Source: Kaistella treverensis (GTDB lineage: Bacteria > Bacteroidota > Bacteroidia > Flavobacteriales > Weeksellaceae). Taken from it: DNA of 64,000 bases. The stretch spans positions 519,078 through 583,077 of the forward strand of contig NZ_FORQ01000002.1 in the NCBI RefSeq assembly GCF_900114045.1, in the 5' to 3' direction. A program made the translations under genes and the position numbers. Each line of letters begins with the position of its first letter. The first letter of the stretch is position 1. The notes under the pieces are model-generated. The model worked only from the letters and a program-made list of their open reading frames with translations. It made no database searches and was not told the DNA's origin. Positions 1 to 8,683 of the stretch are shown in pieces.

Positions 1-159
1 TGTTTTCGAAAATAACTTCGTGCGACTTTTTCATAAATAACTGTTTAGCGTTTACTTATATTATTTCGCATAAGTTGTTCTCTAATTCAATAGACTAAAT
101 CAATAATGCAAAAATAGATGTTCAGAATTAAAAAACCAGTATTTAACAAAAATTTAATA

Positions 160-288
160 TTAAATTTTATGATTAATATAGGCTTCTGTTGCATTTGCGT
201 TTGTGGTGATTTGTGCGGGATTTCCGATAACGACTGAATTTTCAGGCACATCGAAGTTTACATAAGCGTTGGGAGCAATCAGCACATT
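160..288 (-). pseudogene. 3' fragment of a serine acetyltransferase-like gene
   Basis: Read on the minus strand, this stretch encodes about 42 residues ending in a TAA stop. They match the C-terminus of the intact acetyltransferase at 3245-3802: both contain IAPNAYVN, then a D-x-P-x-NS turn and a V(V/I)GNPA motif, and both end in Y-I-N-x-K-I. The DNA is similar but clearly diverged, so this is a paralogue and not a copy. The homology stops abruptly at about 288, exactly where pth homology begins on the other strand. No start codon or catalytic half is present. Positions 1-159 to its left are AT-rich with no gene I can recognise. It is either a gene remnant at a recombination junction or an assembly artefact. 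Confidence 0.75.
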
Positions 289-738
289 AAATCGTCAAAC
301 TTCGGTTTGCTGGCCGAAGGAAAATACAAAGGCAGAAAGGTTTTGATTTTAAAGCCCGACACTTACATGAATCTTTCCGGAAATGCGGTGAAATTCTGGC
401 TGCAAAAAGAAAATATTCCGCTGGAAAATTTAATGATTATTGCGGATGATCTCGCGTTGCCTTTTGGCACATTAAGAATGAAAATGAAGGGCTCCGACGC
501 CGGTCATAACGGTCTAAAAAGCATTCAGGAACAATTGCAAACGCAAAATTATCCACGCTTGCGTTTCGGCATTTCTGCAGAATTTTCGGAAGGAAGACAG
601 GTGGATTATGTTTTGGGAAAATGGAATGAAGAAGAATGCGAAAAATTGCCGGAAAGAGTGGAGAAATTTTCAAAGGCGACTTTGTCTTTTATTTTCGCCG
701 GAATACAAAATGCGATGACTTCTTTTAACGGGAAGTAG
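289..738 (+). pseudogene. pth: peptidyl-tRNA hydrolase, 5'-truncated
   Basis: Pth releases tRNA from peptidyl-tRNA that has dropped off the ribosome and is essential in most bacteria. The reading frame carries the family motifs KPDTYMNLSG, DDLALPFG and GHNGLKS in the correct order and runs to a normal stop. Codons K-S-S-N-F immediately before the first possible start (TTG at 307) still look like Pth, so homology reaches position 289. About 149 codons remain, against 185-195 for the family. The missing part includes the N-terminal GLGN strand and the catalytic histidine of the TRHN motif. Without it the product should be inactive. An intact pth probably lies elsewhere, or this junction is artificial. 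Confidence 0.8.
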
Positions 739-770
739 AAAATTGGTTTAAAAAATTCATTAAAAAAAAG

Positions 771-797
771 AAAACCGCTTCAAAAAGGCGGTTTTTT
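771..797 (+). terminator. rho-independent terminator after pth
   Basis: An 8-bp stem pairs AAAACCGC (771-778) with GCGGTTTT (788-795) around a 9-nt loop, and a T run follows. It lies about 30 bp after the pth stop codon. Confidence 0.8.
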
Positions 798-934
798 CCG
801 TATTTACACATTTTCAATAGAATACGTTATTCATTTTGTTAAATGTGAAATTTCTGCAAAGTTGTTGGATAAAAAATAATTTAAATAAATTATGAAAAAA
901 GTTATCATACATTTTTTTTAGTGGAAATAATTTA

Positions 935-942
935 TATATTTG
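935..942 (+). promoter_or_regulatory. -7 element TATATTTG upstream of the subtilase
   Basis: TATATTTG fits the Bacteroidota -7 consensus TAnnTTTG. It lies about 75 bp before the chosen ATG at 1019. There is no clear TTTG -33 box, only a T-rich stretch at 911-919. Confidence 0.5.
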
Positions 943-1018
943 TTTGCTTTTTTACTTAAAACATTTTAAAGCGGTGAATTTATCACTGAAATCTAACTTT
1001 TTAATTATTCAAATTTTT

Positions 1019-2413
1019 ATGACAAAATTAAACTTTAAACTGGCGCTTGTTGGAGCTATGACCATGGCAGTAGCAAGCTGTTCTTCAGACGCGGACCGAT
1101 TAAATTCGGAAGTTGCAGCAGACAATTATTCCAAAGTAGCAGCTAATACAGCAGCTTTTGGAGAAACTGAAGGGATTCTGATAAAATTTAAAGAAGGAAC
1201 ATCGGACAGCAAGAAACAAGATGTTTTCGCAAAAATAGGTGGTAAAGTAAACGAAAAAGTACTTACCAAAATGATGGAACGAAAAGGCCAGAAAGAGGCG
1301 GTAAACGTGGTAAGCGTGTCCATCAACGCGTTTGAAGCAATTTCTAAAGCGAAAGGAATGGCGGGCGTTGAATATGTAGAACCTAACTACGTGTACCAAC
1401 ATCACGCAACCTCTAACGATACTTATTTCACCAACGGGTCTCTTTGGGGAATGTATGGTGCAAGCACATCACCGGCAAACCAATACGGGACTAATGCTGC
1501 CAGTCAATGGGCTGGCGGAAGCACTGGCTCTAGCAACGTTTACATTGGTATTATCGATGAAGGTTACATGTATTCTCATGAAGATATCGCACCTAACGCA
1601 GGGGTAAATACTGGGGAAGTTGCAGGTAACGGTGTTGATGATGACAAAAATGGACTCGTTGACGATGTTTATGGGTACGATTTTGCAAACGGCGATGCTC
1701 AGGTTTTCGATGATGCAAATGATGATCACGGAACTCACGTTGCAGGAACAATCGGTGCTGTAGGCGGAAACGGAAAAGGTGTTGCCGGAGTGGTTTGGAA
1801 TGTAAAACTTCTTAGTGCAAAATTCTTAGGAAGAAGAGGCGGAACTACTGCAAATGCTATTAAAGCAGTTGATTATTTTACGGATTTAAAATTAAGAAAT
1901 GGTATCAATATCGTAGCAACCAACAACTCTTGGGGTGGTGGCGGTTTCTCTCAGGCACTTTTTGATGCAATCGAGAGAGCAAACCAAGCAGGAATCTTGT
2001 TCGTAGCAGCTGCCGGAAACGAAAGCTCCAACAACGATACTACAACTACCGGCTATCCTTCCAAATATACCAATGATAACATCATCAGCGTTGCATCAAT
2101 TACAAACACAGGCGCACTTTCAAGCTTCTCTAACTACGGAGCTACCACTTGTGATATTGCTGCACCGGGATCAGGAATTTGGTCAACTGTACCAAAGTCT
2201 TCAAAAGGAAAAATGATTTCTGCATATGCAAGTTATAATGGGACTTCCATGGCAACGCCGCATGTTGCAGGTGCAGTAGCTTTATATGCTTCTAAACATC
2301 CAGGTTCATCTGCAAGTCAAATTAGAGGAGCAATTCTTTCTTCTGCTACACCTACCGCATCTTGCGCAGGAAAAATGACAACAGGAGGACGACTTAATGT
2401 TTCCAGTTTCTAA
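1019..2413 (+). CDS. S8 family serine peptidase (subtilisin-like) lipoprotein
   Basis: A 464-residue exported protease. I chose the ATG at 1019 because it puts a signal peptide directly in front of a lipobox (AVAS-C21), so the protein is probably lipid-anchored. Residues about 50-125 look like an I9-type propeptide that would block the active site until cleaved. The subtilase triad is complete: D180 in GIIDEGY, H237 in DHGTH and S410 in GTSMATPHVAGA, with the oxyanion asparagine N334 in AAGNE. The protein ends soon after the catalytic domain and has no type IX secretion sorting domain. The gene is monocistronic, between a -7 promoter box and a long terminator hairpin. The substrate is unknown. 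An in-frame start at 944 exists but would destroy the signal peptide. Confidence 0.92.
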   Translation: MTKLNFKLALVGAMTMAVASCSSDADRLNSEVAADNYSKVAANTAAFGETEGILIKFKEGTSDSKKQDVFAKIGGKVNEKVLTKMMERKGQKEAVNVVSVSINAFEAISKAKGMAGVEYVEPNYVYQHHATSNDTYFTNGSLWGMYGASTSPANQYGTNAASQWAGGSTGSSNVYIGIIDEGYMYSHEDIAPNAGVNTGEVAGNGVDDDKNGLVDDVYGYDFANGDAQVFDDANDDHGTHVAGTIGAVGGNGKGVAGVVWNVKLLSAKFLGRRGGTTANAIKAVDYFTDLKLRNGINIVATNNSWGGGGFSQALFDAIERANQAGILFVAAAGNESSNNDTTTTGYPSKYTNDNIISVASITNTGALSSFSNYGATTCDIAAPGSGIWSTVPKSSKGKMISAYASYNGTSMATPHVAGAVALYASKHPGSSASQIRGAILSSATPTASCAGKMTTGGRLNVSSF

Positions 2414-2434
2414 ATTATATCAAATTTTTACGCG

Positions 2435-2472
2435 AATAGCCGGAACAATATGTTTGTTCCGGCTATTTTTTT
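2435..2472 (+). terminator. strong terminator after the subtilase
   Basis: A perfect 14-bp stem (2435-2448 with 2454-2467) closes a 5-nt loop and is followed by T residues. On the other strand it could also serve the convergent carbonic anhydrase gene, although the A-run there is short. Confidence 0.9.
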
Positions 2473-2492
2473 GGCGCTAAAAAGCACTTTTT

Positions 2493-3173
2493 TTAGATTA
2501 AATTTTTGTTGTTTTTGCGGCTCATCACCCAGTTGGAATCGGTAAGGTTATAGATTTTCTGAATGTCTTTCAGGATTTGTTCAAAATCGATTTCAAGGTC
2601 GATGATTTTTCCGCTTCGCATATCAAAAACCCAACCGTGCACAATTGGGTATTCGTCAATTAAATATTCTTCCTGCACGCACGCCATTTTAATAACGTTG
2701 ATGCACTGTTCCTGCACATTCAGTTCTACAAGGCGGTCGTAGCGTTTTTGTTCGTCTTCGATGGCGTCCAATTCGGTCTGATGCAAACGGTACACGTCAC
2801 GAATCGTTCGCAGCCACGGATTTAATAATCCCAAATCTTCCGGTGTCATCGCTGCTTTAATTCCACCGCAACCGTAATGTCCGCAAACAATAATGTGTTT
2901 CACCTGAAGATGTTCCACCGCGTACTGTATCACGGCTGTTGAGCTCATGTCCAAAGTATTCACCACGTTCGCGATATTTCGGTGCACAAAGAGTTCGCCC
3001 GGTTTCATCCCCATCATTTCTTCCGCGGAAACGCGACTGTCCGAACATCCGATATACAGATATTCCGGCGATTGCGTTGCTGAAAGTGTTTTAAAAAAAT
3101 CCGGATTGTCCACCAGCTGAGATTCCAGCCATTTTTTATTATTTTCAAAAATTCGCTCGTAAGATTTTTTCAT
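2493..3173 (-). CDS. beta-class carbonic anhydrase
   Basis: This enzyme interconverts CO2 and bicarbonate in the cytoplasm, supplying bicarbonate to carboxylases. The 226-residue protein has the class markers. The zinc ligands are C43 in CSDSR, H99 and C102 in the HYGCGG segment, and the catalytic dyad is D45 and R47. I start at the ATG at 3173; one codon upstream is an in-frame GTG, so either start gives nearly the same protein. It is convergent with the subtilase gene and followed on its own strand by nothing closely spaced. A separate promoter is not obvious. Length and motifs are normal for the family. Confidence 0.95.
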   Translation of the reverse strand: MKKSYERIFENNKKWLESQLVDNPDFFKTLSATQSPEYLYIGCSDSRVSAEEMMGMKPGELFVHRNIANVVNTLDMSSTAVIQYAVEHLQVKHIIVCGHYGCGGIKAAMTPEDLGLLNPWLRTIRDVYRLHQTELDAIEDEQKRYDRLVELNVQEQCINVIKMACVQEEYLIDEYPIVHGWVFDMRSGKIIDLEIDFEQILKDIQKIYNLTDSNWVMSRKNNKNLI

Positions 3174-3244
3174 CACAAAAAGTTTTTATTTAAATTTAGA
3201 AAGGAAAAATCAGGGCAAAAAGCAGCCAAAATTTTTCTGGAAGA

Positions 3245-3802
3245 TTATTCTATTTTGTTGTTGATATAACCCAAAGTCGCGTTTTCATTGGTGCTGAAGG
3301 TCGCCGGATTTCCCACAACAATCGAATTATCGGGAATGTCAATGTTTACATAAGCATTTGGTGCTATCAAAACATTATTACCGATTTTGATATTTCCCAC
3401 GATGACGGCATTTGGTCCGATCCACACTTCATTTCCAATTTCCGGCACACCTTCATTTTTTCCGCGGTTTGCCTGCGCAATAGTCACGCCTTGCGCAATA
3501 TTGCAGTTTTTACCGATTTTAGCTTTTGGATTAATGACCAGCGAACCCCAATGTCCAAGGTAAAAACCTGCGCCAATCTGCGTTTCGGGATAAATTTGAA
3601 AACCGTATTTAATCTGATAATGCCGTAAAACCAAGCGCCATAATTTTCCTTTAAAAGTATTTTTTGGAAATTTTTGTGCATTTCGCAGCAAATAAATGAA
3701 ATGAAGATTCGGACTAAAACATTTTTTCCAGATTTGAAAGCTCGAAAGCCACTGGCCACTTTCGCGATAAAAATCTTTTTGAAGTAGAGAATGTTTAGAC
3801 AT
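3245..3802 (-). CDS. serine acetyltransferase-like hexapeptide O-acetyltransferase
   Basis: A 185-residue left-handed beta-helix acyltransferase. The N-terminal third is helical and basic. From about residue 75 the sequence runs in hexapeptide repeats (I-G-x-G-F, A-K-I-G-K-N, V-P-E-I-G-N, I-K-I-G-N-N), with the GVTI and GNPA signatures of the CysE/serine acetyltransferase branch. CysE itself makes O-acetylserine for cysteine synthesis. Here, as the last gene of a glycosyltransferase cluster, O-acetylation of a polysaccharide sugar is more likely. It follows the GT4 gene at 3824-4984 by 21 bp, so it is probably co-transcribed. A diverged C-terminal fragment of a paralogue lies at 160-288. Confidence 0.85.
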   Translation of the reverse strand: MSKHSLLQKDFYRESGQWLSSFQIWKKCFSPNLHFIYLLRNAQKFPKNTFKGKLWRLVLRHYQIKYGFQIYPETQIGAGFYLGHWGSLVINPKAKIGKNCNIAQGVTIAQANRGKNEGVPEIGNEVWIGPNAVIVGNIKIGNNVLIAPNAYVNIDIPDNSIVVGNPATFSTNENATLGYINNKIE

Positions 3803-3823
3803 AGAAACAAAGATAATAGAAGT

Positions 3824-4984
3824 TTACAGTTCGTCGATAATTTTTGTAAGCGCCTGCACGGAATTTTTCAGGTTAAACGGCGCCTGATATTCAGCTAAAT
3901 TTTGCTCGTATTCAGCAAAAACTTCTGGCTTTTCGAGGGCTTTTTTGATTCCTTCGTAAATTCCCTTTTCAGAATTTTCCATAATCAAACCGAGTTTTCC
4001 GTCTTGCAACATTTCGCGAACGCCCGAAACATCGGTCGCAATAATTTTCTTTTTCAAAGTAATTGCTTCAAATAAAACCGTGGGAAAACCTTCGTAACGC
4101 GAGCTTAAAACAAAATAGTCAGCAGCTTTAATTAAAGGATAAGGATTTTCAGTATAGCCCAAAAGCGTCACAGTTTCCGTGATTTTTAGGTCCTGACGAA
4201 GTTTTTCGATATTTTCAAAATCATAACCGTCGCCAATGATTAAAATTCTATGCTTAAAACCTTCATTTAAAAGTTTTCTGTGGACTTTTAACAATCGGTC
4301 AAAACCTTTTTGCGGAAAAATAGTTCCGACAGAAACAAAGGTTTTTACTTTATTTTCAAACTGGTAATTCTCGACTGGCAATTTCGATTTTGCTAAAATT
4401 TCTTCAGTGTCTAAAGGATTATAAATACGCACGATTTTTTTTCGTTCTTCAGAATTTCTGGAAATTTGCTCAAAATCACGCCGAATTTTTTCCGAAATAA
4501 CCAGGACTTTATCAAAACCAAAAAACCTCCGAAACTCTGCTGCAGTATAATTTTTAAATTCTGTTTTTGTCAGATCATTATGAATGCAAACGATTTTTTT
4601 TGACAATTTCAGCGGCGAATTTAGGATTTCATCGCGCATTCCGTGGATTGCGGCAAACTCGACATCATATTTTTCTTCGTTCAAAATAAACCGATAAAGC
4701 AAACCTGGAAATGTTTTCAAAATTTTCTGGTAAATAACACGGAAAATTTTAACCGGCAAATCCTGCAGGCGATTCGTTGTAATCATTTCGCCTTTGTTCA
4801 GATATTTGATGTTGATCCAGTCCGGAACTTCAGATAAATATTTCCCCGAATAAAGATTCAGCAAAAGATCGATGTCGTACTTATCTTTCGGCAGGTTTTT
4901 CAGAAAAGTCACCAGAACTTTTTCCGCGCCGCCGTGGCGCAGGGAACCAATTCTGATCAGGATTTTCTTCTTTTCGGCCTCCAA
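3824..4984 (-). CDS. glycosyltransferase family 4
   Basis: A GT-B fold, retaining glycosyltransferase of 386 residues that adds a sugar from a nucleotide-sugar donor. The N-terminal half carries the acceptor-site motif SLRHGGAEKVL near residue 14. The C-terminal half carries VGTIFPQKGFDRLL and the donor-site E-x7-E pattern in SRYEGFPTVLFEA. The start is unusual. The in-frame stop just upstream leaves TTG at 4984 as the only reasonable start, one base after the stop of the previous gene, which suggests translational coupling. It is part of the minus-strand polysaccharide operon. Sugar specificity cannot be read from sequence. Confidence 0.9.
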   Translation of the reverse strand: MEAEKKKILIRIGSLRHGGAEKVLVTFLKNLPKDKYDIDLLLNLYSGKYLSEVPDWINIKYLNKGEMITTNRLQDLPVKIFRVIYQKILKTFPGLLYRFILNEEKYDVEFAAIHGMRDEILNSPLKLSKKIVCIHNDLTKTEFKNYTAAEFRRFFGFDKVLVISEKIRRDFEQISRNSEERKKIVRIYNPLDTEEILAKSKLPVENYQFENKVKTFVSVGTIFPQKGFDRLLKVHRKLLNEGFKHRILIIGDGYDFENIEKLRQDLKITETVTLLGYTENPYPLIKAADYFVLSSRYEGFPTVLFEAITLKKKIIATDVSGVREMLQDGKLGLIMENSEKGIYEGIKKALEKPEVFAEYEQNLAEYQAPFNLKNSVQALTKIIDEL

Positions 4985-4985
4985 T

Positions 4986-5546
4986 TTATTTTACTGCTTT
5001 ATAAGTATGAGGCAAATTTTCTTTGATATGCGCATCCAGCTGAGCACGGTTTTTTTCGAGCTTACGCGGATAAAAAACGTTGTTTTTCAGCGCTTTTTCG
5101 CCATATTCTTCAACAGTGCAGATGAATTTCGCGGGAACGCCAGCGTAAACGGAATTTGGTAAAGTCGAAGAATTCAGCACAGAACCTGCACCCAAAATGC
5201 AATTGTCGCCCATTTCCACGCCGGGAAGAATTGTGCAGTTATTTCCGATAAAGCAGTTTTTCCCGATTTTTATTCTGCCAAAATTTCGCGCATCAGCGAA
5301 TTTTTCCATGGAACGGATGACGTACATCGCACCATCATGATTGATGAAAGTGCAGTTCGCGGTGATTTTCGTATTGTCACCGATTTCAATTAAATACGGT
5401 TCCGACCCGAATTTTGGAGCTTCAATAAAAATTACATTTTCCCCAACGTTCAAGCCGCGCGCTTTGCAAATTTCGATATAGGCTTTATCGCGAAATAGGC
5501 GCAATATATTTTCTATTTTTAGAATGATTCGGTACAGCAAATGCAT
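4986..5546 (-). CDS. left-handed beta-helix acyltransferase (WbbJ/Maa-like)
   Basis: A 186-residue hexapeptide-repeat transferase, probably an acetyl-CoA-dependent sugar O-acetyltransferase. Repeats of the form [IV]-G-x-N (IEIGDN, IKIGKN, VEMGDN) run from about residue 70 to 150. The likely catalytic histidine lies in FINHDG at about residue 90, and the AGVPAKFI closing motif follows. Its start codon overlaps the stop of the upstream GT4 gene by one base (TGATG), so the two should be coupled. It is one of three acyltransferases in the locus, which points to an acetylated or otherwise decorated glycan. Confidence 0.87.
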   Translation of the reverse strand: MHLLYRIILKIENILRLFRDKAYIEICKARGLNVGENVIFIEAPKFGSEPYLIEIGDNTKITANCTFINHDGAMYVIRSMEKFADARNFGRIKIGKNCFIGNNCTILPGVEMGDNCILGAGSVLNSSTLPNSVYAGVPAKFICTVEEYGEKALKNNVFYPRKLEKNRAQLDAHIKENLPHTYKAVK

Positions 5547-6706
5547 CAGTTGGTTTTTGCTAAATTTAGGAGGATATTTTCAACTTCATTAAATATCTTT
5601 TGATTATCGAATTGTGCTTCGATGTTTGACAGATTTTTTTTAAGTTCTTTAATTAAAGTTTCATCGATCAGAAATTCTTTCATTGCGTCATAAATTTCAT
5701 CAAAATTAAAATCAACTAAATAGCCAGTTTTTTGATGCTCAATCATTAAACCCACATCGCCGACGTTTGTTGCAATAATCGGTTTTTGTAAAACCAAGGC
5801 TTCTGCAATGACCAGCGGCCAAGCTTCTGATTCGGAAGGCATAATGAAAAAATCTGCATTTTTAATATAAGAATAAGGATTCATTTTATTACCGGCCAGA
5901 ATAAAAGTTTTCTCGACGCCTAAATTCTTTTGCTGCTTCATCAGATTTGGCATTTCTTCGCCATCGCCAATCACTAAAATGGAATGTTGAAATCCATCTT
6001 CTAATAGTTTCGCGTGAACTTGCATAAGCAGATGATATCCTTTTCGCGTGTGCAATCTCCCAACAGTTACGAATACAGGTTTTTGCGGCAACTCAGCGTT
6101 TTTTTCGTCCGCTTTCTCTTTAATCTCTTCAATAGGAATGGCGTTGATGATCACGCTTTCCGCTGGATATAGTAACTGAGGATAATGTAAATGCATCAGT
6201 TCTTTTATTTTTTCGGAACAGTAAATGATATGATCAAATTGCGGAAAATGTTCTAAGATTTTTGGTACTAAAACCTGCAGTTTCGGATGATCAATTTCGG
6301 AGTGAAACCAGCCAATCTTTTTTGATCTTTTATTACTAGAGTTTAAAACCAATTCGAAATCATTGTAAGTCATGGCAATTTCTATGTCAAAATTCTGTTT
6401 AAGAAATTGTTCATCAATCTTATGTGGATTTTTACGAAGATCATTTAATTTAAATTTCCGCTGCGCTAATTGTATTTTTTGAATGAAGGGGTTTTTTGAA
6501 AAATCTTCTTTTCCTTTTGCGGTAAAAATTTTCTGTATGTGTGCGGGAATCTCATCTCGTAATTCGCCTTGATTGATGCTTAACAAAACGGTAATTTCAA
6601 ATTTCTCTTGATCTAAGTTTTGGAGCAAACTAAGCAGCACTTTCTCTACGCCCCCCATTTCCATAGAGCGATGGCGGAAGAGAATTTTTATTCTTTTAGT
6701 TAACAT
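5546..6706 (-). CDS. glycosyltransferase family 4
   Basis: A retaining GT-B glycosyltransferase of about 386 residues. It shares its N-terminal RHRSMEMGGVEKVLL motif type, the VGRLHTRKGYHLL turn and the SESEAWPLVIAEA donor-site pattern with the GT4 at 3824-4984. The two are likely paralogues, probably adding successive residues to the same glycan. I chose the ATG at 6706. A GTG two codons upstream is also in frame but lies deeper in the preceding gene. The ATG overlaps the previous coding region (6696-7712) by 11 bases, typical of tightly packed operons. The acceptor and donor are unknown. Confidence 0.9.
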   Translation of the reverse strand: MLTKRIKILFRHRSMEMGGVEKVLLSLLQNLDQEKFEITVLLSINQGELRDEIPAHIQKIFTAKGKEDFSKNPFIQKIQLAQRKFKLNDLRKNPHKIDEQFLKQNFDIEIAMTYNDFELVLNSSNKRSKKIGWFHSEIDHPKLQVLVPKILEHFPQFDHIIYCSEKIKELMHLHYPQLLYPAESVIINAIPIEEIKEKADEKNAELPQKPVFVTVGRLHTRKGYHLLMQVHAKLLEDGFQHSILVIGDGEEMPNLMKQQKNLGVEKTFILAGNKMNPYSYIKNADFFIMPSESEAWPLVIAEALVLQKPIIATNVGDVGLMIEHQKTGYLVDFNFDEIYDAMKEFLIDETLIKELKKNLSNIEAQFDNQKIFNEVENILLNLAKTN

Positions 6707-7712
6707 CTGCACCTAATTTATGATATTGATTCTTAAAATGCGCGACCCATTTTCTAAATTCTTCAATATCAATTTTTGAGGAAACGAACGATTCAAAATA
6801 AGCCATCGAGAAATCATTAGGAAAATTTTGTAAAACATCAAATTCACCTTTTAACCAGGCCTCATTTATCAGATGGTTAAAAAGGTTCACGTCAAAATCA
6901 TAGCCATATTCGTGGTAGGAATTCGTCGCAGAAGATTGAAAAGTTGTTTTCATCGCCTCATTTTTTAATCTTGAAATAAAGTTCGGATTTTTGCGGTTCT
7001 TTTTATAAAAAATAGAGGAATTGATGAGCTGTTTTTTTTCGTCCACTCTCCCGTTCATGCCCTTCCAAATTTCTAACCAATATTCTTTTTTATAAAGACC
7101 CATTAAAATAGAATTTAAGGCCCAATATTTTTCTCTGGTCCGATTGTCTACTTTTCCTAATTTATAAAGTATGCTGTAAAATTTATAGTGATTGTAGAAA
7201 AATGCTTCCATCACTTTTTCAGTGCTCAAAAATAATTTCTGAGGAATTAATGTATCGATGTTTTCTGTCAGTGAATTTACTTTCAGATGTTGATCATCAC
7301 TCGTATTTCCAAGCCATCCCAATTTTAAAAGGTGAATATCAAAATTTTTGCAATCGTTCATTAATTTCTGTAGATTTACCTCTTTCGTAAACCACACATC
7401 GTCTTCCATCATGAGAAAATATTCTGAGGCGTTTCTTACAGCACTAATCCACAGATCAACCGGAATCTGAAATCCATCGATATTTGATCCATCAGTATTA
7501 TTTTTAGCAATCGCTGCACTTTTTTGAGAATAATCTTTGGACATAAGAATTTCGACCTCTGGATATTTTTCTTCAATTTTTTCTAAGTATTTCTTCGGAG
7601 TTCCGTCGTCTAATATTTTTATTTTAAAATCGCCAGAAACGAATCTGTAAATCGAAGTTAAGCAACGATCTAGATAGAATGGCCGATTAAATGATTTAAT
7701 TAAAATATCCAT
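6696..7712 (-). CDS. GT2-like (GT-A fold) glycosyltransferase, divergent
   Basis: A 338-residue protein whose first 120 residues look like a GT-A fold. It opens with ILIKSFNRPFYLDRCL, has ILDDGTP at about residue 35, and a metal-binding EDDVW motif near residue 103. Past about residue 130 it is unlike the other GT2 enzymes in the locus and I recognise no domain there. The start overlaps the stop of the preceding GT2 gene by one base (TAATG). The role is inferred from the N-terminal fold and from its place in the polysaccharide operon. A different carbohydrate-active role remains possible. Confidence 0.75.
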   Translation of the reverse strand: MDILIKSFNRPFYLDRCLTSIYRFVSGDFKIKILDDGTPKKYLEKIEEKYPEVEILMSKDYSQKSAAIAKNNTDGSNIDGFQIPVDLWISAVRNASEYFLMMEDDVWFTKEVNLQKLMNDCKNFDIHLLKLGWLGNTSDDQHLKVNSLTENIDTLIPQKLFLSTEKVMEAFFYNHYKFYSILYKLGKVDNRTREKYWALNSILMGLYKKEYWLEIWKGMNGRVDEKKQLINSSIFYKKNRKNPNFISRLKNEAMKTTFQSSATNSYHEYGYDFDVNLFNHLINEAWLKGEFDVLQNFPNDFSMAYFESFVSSKIDIEEFRKWVAHFKNQYHKLGADVN

Positions 7713-8683
7713 TATTTTAAAGTAAATTTTAAAATATAAGGAAGAATCGATTTCGGTATTTTTAAATAATTTTCATAAATATCAAATCTTTTATCAGTCG
7801 GATACTTATTTTTTGCTTCATTTAAAATCATTGTTAAACCCTCGTAATGTTGATATTTTAAAGCAACTTTGCCCGCAAATAAAAGATCTTCTGCTTTGCT
7901 TATAAAGTTGATATCTAAAATTTTCAAAAGATTTTCAGGCTCAAATTGATCGTATGAATCAATTCCATTTTTTTTCTGCTCCTGAAAAAATTGTCGTGCT
8001 TTTTCGACAAAAAGCCACTTGATCAGTTTATTATCTTTTCGGGAAATCGAATTCTCCAAAATTCTATACCTCAGTAACGGTTCTTCTATATTCGCAAATT
8101 GATGTTTTTTGATCATTAACCTGAAGTAAAAATCATAGTCTTCACAATACAACATTTTTTCGCGATATAACAAATCGGGCAAATTTCTAAACATAATCAC
8201 AGGATGGAACAATGAAATATTTTTAAACATACGTTTTTGAATTTCGTTGTTGTGGAGTGGTGCGCGAAGAATTTTCGTATTCTCGTCATACTCGTTAACA
8301 CATTGTACTTGACTGCCAATCAAAAATATTTCTGGATTTTTTTCAAGAAAGTCGATTTGTTTTTGAAAACGTGCGGAAACTGAAATGTCGTCTGCATCCA
8401 TTCGCGCAATAAACTCACCTGTCGCGTGTTGCAAACCGATATTAAGATTTTGTATAAAGCCTGTTGGTCCCTTGTTTTGCTCTTTATTAATGATTATAAT
8501 CCTTGAGTCACGGCATTTATATTCTGCTAAAATTTCTGGAGTTTTATCAGTAGAAGCGTCTTCAATAATTAGAAATTCGAAATCGGTATAGGTTTGGTTT
8601 AAAACCGATTCTATTGCTTCTCGTAGAAATTTTTCTCCGTTATAAACAGACATTATCACCGAGATTGTAGGAGCGTTTTTCAT
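7712..8683 (-). CDS. glycosyltransferase family 2
   Basis: An inverting GT-A glycosyltransferase of 323 residues. The nucleotide-binding start ISVIMSVYNGEKFL, the IIEDASTD loop and the DADD metal motif (about residue 94) all fit the family. A further conserved EDYDFYFRL segment follows near residue 180. There are no transmembrane segments, so it should act at the cytoplasmic face on a lipid-linked acceptor. Its ATG overlaps the stop of the acyltransferase gene at 8680-9243 by four bases (ATGA). Donor and acceptor are unknown. Confidence 0.92.
   Translation of the reverse strand: MKNAPTISVIMSVYNGEKFLREAIESVLNQTYTDFEFLIIEDASTDKTPEILAEYKCRDSRIIIINKEQNKGPTGFIQNLNIGLQHATGEFIARMDADDISVSARFQKQIDFLEKNPEIFLIGSQVQCVNEYDENTKILRAPLHNNEIQKRMFKNISLFHPVIMFRNLPDLLYREKMLYCEDYDFYFRLMIKKHQFANIEEPLLRYRILENSISRKDNKLIKWLFVEKARQFFQEQKKNGIDSYDQFEPENLLKILDINFISKAEDLLFAGKVALKYQHYEGLTMILNEAKNKYPTDKRFDIYENYLKIPKSILPYILKFTLK

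Noticed and set aside
944..1018. Longer start for the subtilase
   Set aside because: It would place about 25 extra residues before a perfect lipoprotein signal and starts directly after the -7 promoter box.
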